NCBI RefSeq assembly: GCF_020595125.1
Contig: NZ_JACNMS010000001.1
Coordinates: 372,001-436,000, forward strand
Origin: Jeotgalibacillus aurantiacus
Lineage (GTDB): Bacteria; Bacillota; Bacilli; Bacillales; Jeotgalibacillaceae
Reading direction: 5' to 3'
DNA: 64,000 nt
Positions 59,596 through 64,000 of this stretch are shown one piece after another. Position numbers and translations under genes: made by a program. Position 1 is the stretch's first letter; each line of letters opens with the position of its first letter. The notes beneath the pieces were generated by a model. That model made no database searches. It was given only the letters and a program-made list of their open reading frames with translations, and was not told the origin of the DNA.

Positions 59596-60447
59596 TTATT
59601 GGTCCAGAAGCTTAACACTCACCTTTACATCAAGCGACTGTTCGCCTCCGCGATAGACTCCCTGCAAAGGACTGACATCTGCATAATCACGTCCTACTCC
59701 AACCCGGATATGATTCTCGAGCGCTTCTACATTATTGGTAGGATCCAAGCCAACCCAGCCGATTCCCGGGACCATGACCTCAACCCAGGCATGCGTGGCA
59801 GCATCTCCTATAAGTGCAGAATTCTCTCCTACATATAAATAACCGCTGATATAACGGGCAGGTACGCCGTGGGCTCTCAGCACGCCGATCATGACGTGTG
59901 CGTAATCCTGACAGACACCTTTAAAGGTTTCGATAGACTCGCGGGCCTGTGTGTTTACGTTTGTTACGCCAGGTGAATACTCGAACTTTCCATGGAGATA
60001 TTTCATTAAATCCAGTGAGAACTTAACAGGATTTTCTGTATCTCCGATTTCATTGACAATGTTAGCGACCTGATCTGCTTCGAGATACGTATAAGCAGTC
60101 TGATTTAAAAAAGCCAAATAATGTTTTCTGAACAGCTCGGAATGAAAAATGGATCTCATTTCCGGAGAATAGTCAATTCTTTCAATAAAGGGACTTCGCT
60201 GAATGCTCACGGTCGAAATGGTTTTTACCTCGAGAGATTCATGCATCTCCGCGATAAAAAAGGATTCCACATGATTTCCCCAGATATCACTGTATTCTTT
60301 CGTGAGTGAAGCAGGCGTCAGTTCCGCCCGGTAATGAAGCAGGCGCTGACATTCGTCCGATCTCGGCTTCAGGCGGATCTCGTTCATACTTTGATCAACC
60401 CTTGTTGAATATTTAAATGTGTTCGTATGCGTAATTTCGTATTTCAT
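59596..60447 (-). CDS. transglutaminase-like family protein
   Basis: A 283-aa protein with the bacterial transglutaminase N-terminal beta domain ([29 protein letters not shown]) and a transglutaminase-like papain-fold core. The catalytic Cys is in [28 protein letters not shown]-like sequence ([12 protein letters not shown]), His in [12 protein letters not shown] and Asp in WVGLDPTNN. No signal peptide is present. It is the last gene of a three-gene unit with the alpha-E and ATP-grasp genes, a set conserved in many bacteria. A peptidase or peptide-ligation accessory role is predicted in the literature, not shown. Confidence 0.88.
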   Translation of the reverse strand: [283 protein letters not shown]

Positions 60448-60495
60448 TCCGTCTACTCTCCTTCTGGATGACTGTTCATTAAGTACAGGATTCTT

Positions 60496-61464
60496 TCAAG
60501 GGACAACAGCCGGGTCAACAAGGTAATACGTTTCAGAGAAAATCTGGCTGATGTCGTTACAGCGGTTTTGAAAATCGTCAAGAAACGCGCTGATTCCATC
60601 TTCTTTTAATGAGCGGATTTTGTGCTCATCAAACTCATCGATTAACGAGTCAAGCGCTGCGTAGATCCTCCACGAATAATGGGACACCTTACCGCCTTCA
60701 AGCGAAATAATGGATTCCCTTATGTGATCCATACAATACTGGATCGATCTCGGAAAGGCATAGTCTGAGATCATAAACGTTAAAACATCTTTTTCATTCA
60801 TACGTGGCGGATATTTTTTCAGATATTCCTCATATCCGTTAACCAGCTGCAAAGCCGATCTCCAATAATAATAATTCGTTCCCTCTGCTTTGTTCATATC
60901 TTCTGCTGAGCGTTCATTTAGTATATTCAAAATCCGTGCCGTTTTCTCAGCACGCTCCAGCCATTTAGCAATATTAAAAAACCGGTATGGAACACCTCTT
61001 GTCATCATCGAATCAACGATCCCCTGAGAGGTCAGTGACGCGACTTTTACCCGCTCAAGAAACGTTTTCACATCCCTCAGTGATCCTTCCCTGATGTTCA
61101 TTTCCTGTGTATCAAGGTAAAGATTATTCCATACTTCAAATAAATCATTCGGAATGATATCACGTGTTGTACGGGCATTTTCCCGTGCATAACGGATGCA
61201 ATTCAAAATAGAATTAGCGTTGTTCTCTGAAAAAGCCAGATATTCAATCAGATGATTTGTACTCATATTCGGGTACAGCTCATTGAACTGATCATTGGAT
61301 CCGCAGATTTCAAGGACCGTCTCCCAATCGTGACGGGCCAGCGTCTCTTCAGATGAGGCTTCAAGCATTTGAATCAGCTGGACACCGAGCACGCGTGCAT
61401 TGTTTTCAGCCCGCTCAATGTTTCTCGACATCCAGTAAAGCGAATCAGCGACTCTGCTGAGCAT
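60496..61464 (-). CDS. alpha-E domain protein (DUF403)
   Basis: A 322-aa, almost wholly helical protein. MLSRVADSLYWMSRNIERAENNARVL is the family signature start. The function is unknown; it always accompanies circularly permuted ATP-grasp proteins. I chose ATG 61464 with AAAGGGG nine bases upstream; the frame is open 16 codons further but overlaps the ATP-grasp gene more. It overlaps the ATP-grasp gene end by 20 bases, implying translational coupling. Confidence 0.88.
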   Translation of the reverse strand: MLSRVADSLYWMSRNIERAENNARVLGVQLIQMLEASSEETLARHDWETVLEICGSNDQFNELYPNMSTNHLIEYLAFSENNANSILNCIRYARENARTTRDIIPNDLFEVWNNLYLDTQEMNIREGSLRDVKTFLERVKVASLTSQGIVDSMMTRGVPYRFFNIAKWLERAEKTARILNILNERSAEDMNKAEGTNYYYWRSALQLVNGYEEYLKKYPPRMNEKDVLTFMISDYAFPRSIQYCMDHIRESIISLEGGKVSHYSWRIYAALDSLIDEFDEHKIRSLKEDGISAFLDDFQNRCNDISQIFSETYYLVDPAVVP

Positions 61465-62911
61465 ACTGTTCATCCCCTTTCTTAAGCACCCACGTATCCT
61501 TCCCGCCGCCACCCTGAGAGGAGTTCACGACAAGAGATCCTTCCTTCAGTGCTACACGCGACAATCCACCCGGAAGCACATGCGTCTGCTTTCCTCTCAT
61601 GACAAATACACGAAGGTCAACATGGCAAGGATAAAAACGGCCGTCCTGGAAAGATGGGGCGCGTGAAAGCTGAATCGTTGGCTGGGCGATATACTGATGT
61701 GGTTCTTCTTCAATTTTTTTCTTAAAACGGGCGATCTCTTCATTCGTTGCATGCGGTCCGATCAGCATATCATAACCACCGGATGCCCCCACGTTTTTCA
61801 CAACAAGCTGATCAAGATTCTCAAGCGCCCATTTCCGCTGCTCAATGTTTCTCATAAAATACGTATCAACATTTGGAATAATCGGTTCTTCATTTAAATA
61901 ATAACGGATCATTTCCGGAACAAAGGCATACATGGCTTTGTCGTCCGCTACCCCGTTTCCAATCCCATTCAGGATCGCAACATTCCCTTTGCGGTAAGCT
62001 TCCAGCAGGCCTGGCACTCCAAGCGCTGAATCTTTTCTGAACACTTTCGGATCAAGGAAATCATCATCAATCCGGCGGTAAATGATATCGACACGCTGCA
62101 TGCCGCGGATCGTCTTCATATACACCACGTCGTCCCTCACATGAAGATCCCGACCTTCAACAAGCTCAATCCCCATCTGCTGGGCAAGAAACAAGTGGTC
62201 ATAGTATGCAGAGTTATACATACCAGGTGTCAGAAGAACTGCTCTTGGAGGATGTTCGCAATTCACCGGGCAGTGATCAAGGACAGCTTCATGCATGTTG
62301 GACAACTGGTGCTCAAGCGAATGAATACTATGTCGATTGAAAAATTCAGGATACACCTGTCTCATTACGTAGCGATTCTGATAAACATAAGACATGCCGG
62401 AAGGGTTACGCAGATTATCTTCAAGCACTCTGTATGTTCCTTGCTGATCACGGATTAAATCAATACCGGCAAGAAAAATATGATTATGAAGCGGAATTTT
62501 CACCCCGCCGATTTCCTTTTTAAAATAATTCGGGTTTTGTTCGATCAATTCACGCGGTATGACCCCATCCCGGATAATCGCACCATCGTTATAAATATCT
62601 TCTAAAAAAATATTCAAAGCCTCTACCCGCTGCTTCATACCCTTTTCAATCATGTTCCACGTCTCAGGCGGCATAATGATCGGAATAAAATCAAACGGCA
62701 TCGTCCGTTCCGTTCCGACATTGTCGCTGTAAACCGTAAAGGTAATCCCTTGACGCAGAAAGCTTAACTGGGCCGTTTCATGTTTCTCACGGAGTTCCTC
62801 TTCCGTAAATTGATTCATGATGGAGTGAAATCCCTGATAATGGCTGCGCGTTGTACCATCCTGTTCTAACATTTCATCAAAAAAATGATTTGACTGATAC
62901 GGTTTGAACAT
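61445..62911 (-). CDS. circularly permuted ATP-grasp protein
   Basis: A 488-aa protein of the circularly permuted ATP-grasp type 2 family (DUF404/DUF407). MFKPYQSNHFFDEM opens the family; HIFLAGIDLIRDQQGTYRVLEDNLRNPSGMSYV and VKNVGASGGYDMLIGPHATNEE are its ATP-binding segments (about 145-180 and 360-385). ATP-grasp enzymes form amide bonds; here an uncharacterised amidoligase is predicted. ATG 62911 has GGGAGG upstream. It is the first gene of the operon with alpha-E and transglutaminase-like proteins. Confidence 0.9.
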   Translation of the reverse strand: MFKPYQSNHFFDEMLEQDGTTRSHYQGFHSIMNQFTEEELREKHETAQLSFLRQGITFTVYSDNVGTERTMPFDFIPIIMPPETWNMIEKGMKQRVEALNIFLEDIYNDGAIIRDGVIPRELIEQNPNYFKKEIGGVKIPLHNHIFLAGIDLIRDQQGTYRVLEDNLRNPSGMSYVYQNRYVMRQVYPEFFNRHSIHSLEHQLSNMHEAVLDHCPVNCEHPPRAVLLTPGMYNSAYYDHLFLAQQMGIELVEGRDLHVRDDVVYMKTIRGMQRVDIIYRRIDDDFLDPKVFRKDSALGVPGLLEAYRKGNVAILNGIGNGVADDKAMYAFVPEMIRYYLNEEPIIPNVDTYFMRNIEQRKWALENLDQLVVKNVGASGGYDMLIGPHATNEEIARFKKKIEEEPHQYIAQPTIQLSRAPSFQDGRFYPCHVDLRVFVMRGKQTHVLPGGLSRVALKEGSLVVNSSQGGGGKDTWVLKKGDEQYAQQSR

Positions 62912-63110
62912 TGCTTTTCCTCCCTGATCAATGAATTTATGTAGTACATTCAACAAATTATGACTTAAATCCTCTTAATTTTCTGAAAACACTTTATCCT
63001 ATACCCTTAATCCGATTGACCTACTCTATACTTTTGATTCATCTCGGTTTATTTTGGTAAACTGGGGTTAATGCAACGACAAAATTTGATGGGGCTGGAG
63101 GATTTCTGTT

Positions 63111-63281
63111 ATGACTAATTCTGATATAAGTAACCGGATTGCTGAGTTGAAAATGGAATATATCCGGGCGCAGGATGATCTTGAAAAACTTGAGTCTGTG
63201 GGCCGTGATGTAACTTCTGCAGAAAAAAGGTTAACAGCCATTGAAGAAGAGCTTTCTGAATTAAGAAAGCTGGAGGATTAA
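63111..63281 (+). CDS. small coiled-coil protein, SE1832-like
   Basis: A 56-aa acidic, fully helical protein: MTNSDISNRIAELKMEYIRA, then DDLEKLESVGRDVTSAEKRL and TAIEEELSELRKLED. The heptad pattern and the ExxGRDVxxAEK motif recall the short SE1832 family found in Staphylococcus and Bacillus. The function is unknown. GGAGG lies nine bases before the ATG and a clear terminator follows. It is divergent from the ATP-grasp operon. Confidence 0.78.
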   Translation: MTNSDISNRIAELKMEYIRAQDDLEKLESVGRDVTSAEKRLTAIEEELSELRKLED

Positions 63282-63287
63282 ACGCTT

Positions 63288-63318
63288 TACCCGCCATTTA
63301 CATAGGCGGGTTTTTTCA
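63288..63318 (+). terminator. terminator of the small coiled-coil gene
   Basis: ACCCGCC / GGCGGGT with a nine-base loop and six T. Confidence 0.9.
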
Positions 63319-63387
63319 TTCACACTTGTCTTTACAAGCTGTGATATAGTAAATCTTATTACACCTAACAGAAAGCAGGATAAAACG

Positions 63388-64000
63388 ATGACTCTTCCAT
63401 TTCAGGAGCCCGTTCTTGTCTTTGGACTGGCTGTTTTAATCTTTCTTATTTCACCATTTATTATGAGTAAGCTGAGGATTCCGGGAATTATTGGACCCAT
63501 CCTCGCCGGCGTCATTGTCGGTCCAAGCGGAATCGGCCTGCTTGAAAGAGGAGAAACCATTCAGCTACTCGGTTCTGTTGGATTACTCTTTATCATTTTC
63601 ATTGCCGGTCTTGAACTCGATATTGACGGGTTTAAAAAGTACAGGACGCGAAGTATTGGCTTCGGCCTGATGTCCTTTTTCATTCCGATGGTTTTCGGGA
63701 CCGCACTTGCCCTGTACCTTGATTTCAGTCTGAGTGCTGCGATTCTATTAGGATCCATTGTCGGTTCCCATACACTGCTCGCCTACCCGATTGCTTCAAG
63801 ACTTGGTATTGCCAAAAACAAAGCGGTCACAACAGCTATTGGCGGAACGCTGATGACGGATACATTCGCCATGCTGATCCTAGCCGGAGTCGTTGGTCTT
63901 GCAGGCGGAGATACGAGCGCTGAGTTCTGGATGAGGCTGATCATTTCCACGGTCATTTTCGCGTTGATTGTTATGGTTGGTGCGCCACTGATGGCAAAAT
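63388..64000 (+). CDS. CPA2-type monovalent cation:proton antiporter, 3' end cut by the window edge
   Basis: The first 204 residues of a membrane antiporter, with six or so hydrophobic segments before the window ends. LRIPGIIGPILAGVIVGPSGIGLLERGE and GLLFIIFIAGLELDIDGFKKY are the KefB/NapA-type motifs of CPA2 exchangers. No stop codon is seen. It is distinct from the CPA1 antiporter at 57-58.7 kb. AGCAGGA lies upstream of the ATG. Whether a C-terminal TrkA domain follows cannot be told. Confidence 0.85.
   Translation, partial: MTLPFQEPVLVFGLAVLIFLISPFIMSKLRIPGIIGPILAGVIVGPSGIGLLERGETIQLLGSVGLLFIIFIAGLELDIDGFKKYRTRSIGFGLMSFFIPMVFGTALALYLDFSLSAAILLGSIVGSHTLLAYPIASRLGIAKNKAVTTAIGGTLMTDTFAMLILAGVVGLAGGDTSAEFWMRLIISTVIFALIVMVGAPLMAK

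Overview
The window looks like chromosome of a Gram-positive, endospore-forming member of the Bacillaceae/Planococcaceae. Evidence: the spore genes gerQ and rsfA, an Sda-type checkpoint protein, a bacillithiol deacetylase (BshB2) with its YojF partner, coproheme decarboxylase HemQ, LipL, Firmicute-type promoters and Shine-Dalgarno sites, a SigB promoter, Fur boxes and cre sites. The genus cannot be fixed from this sequence. No rRNA, tRNA, phage, transposase or CRISPR array was seen.

Layout. 1-1.6 kb: fruR and fruK (fruK cut by the left edge) behind a promoter carrying a cre site and tandem FruR-like repeats. 1.7-5.5 kb: Fur-boxed iron(III) ABC importer (binding protein, fused permease, short ATPase). 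5.7-16.4 kb: a block recalling the B. subtilis ywd/ywf region: ywgA, ywfO, a DUF1450 gene, rsfA, lipL, pta, hemQ, gerQ, ywdK, ywdI, a Cys-rich ORF, ung, a DUF4230 gene, pdxK. 16.4-24 kb: small membrane protein, yojF-bshB2, a fructokinase-like gene, a Cof-type phosphatase, an unlisted 47-aa sda gene, yjiH, and a sporulation-type PAS histidine kinase with 0A-like boxes upstream. 24-33 kb: tdh and kbl for threonine catabolism, separated by a complete dipeptide/glutathione-type ABC importer. 33.5-42.2 kb: M6 metalloprotease, helical-repeat protein, ABC exporter, CopC/CopD pair, DUF2254 protein. 42.2-49.4 kb: a carbohydrate locus: PTS EIICB, a co-transcribed EEP-fold hydrolase, a LacI regulator and a large secreted GH16 glucanase. 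49.7-64 kb: acyl-CoA dehydrogenase, YczE-like protein, SigB-promoted YflT protein, YbaK deacylase, MFS exporter, topoisomerase III, Na+/H+ antiporter, SDR protein, the transglutaminase/alpha-E/ATP-grasp operon, an SE1832-like peptide gene and a second antiporter cut by the right edge.

The most unusual content is between genes. (1) Eight arrays with a strict 21-bp period lie in intergenic DNA. The repeated word differs from locus to locus, but the 21-bp phase holds, with rare 30-bp steps. (2) A family of roughly 110-125-bp GC-rich palindromes occurs at least seven times. Its outer arms differ between copies, yet in the intact copies they remain self-complementary. (3) A second palindromic element of about 150 bp has apparently inserted into one of these palindromes, flanked by short direct repeats, and seems to have left a relic in another. 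I regard (1) as the best candidate for an undescribed system, with (2) and (3) next.
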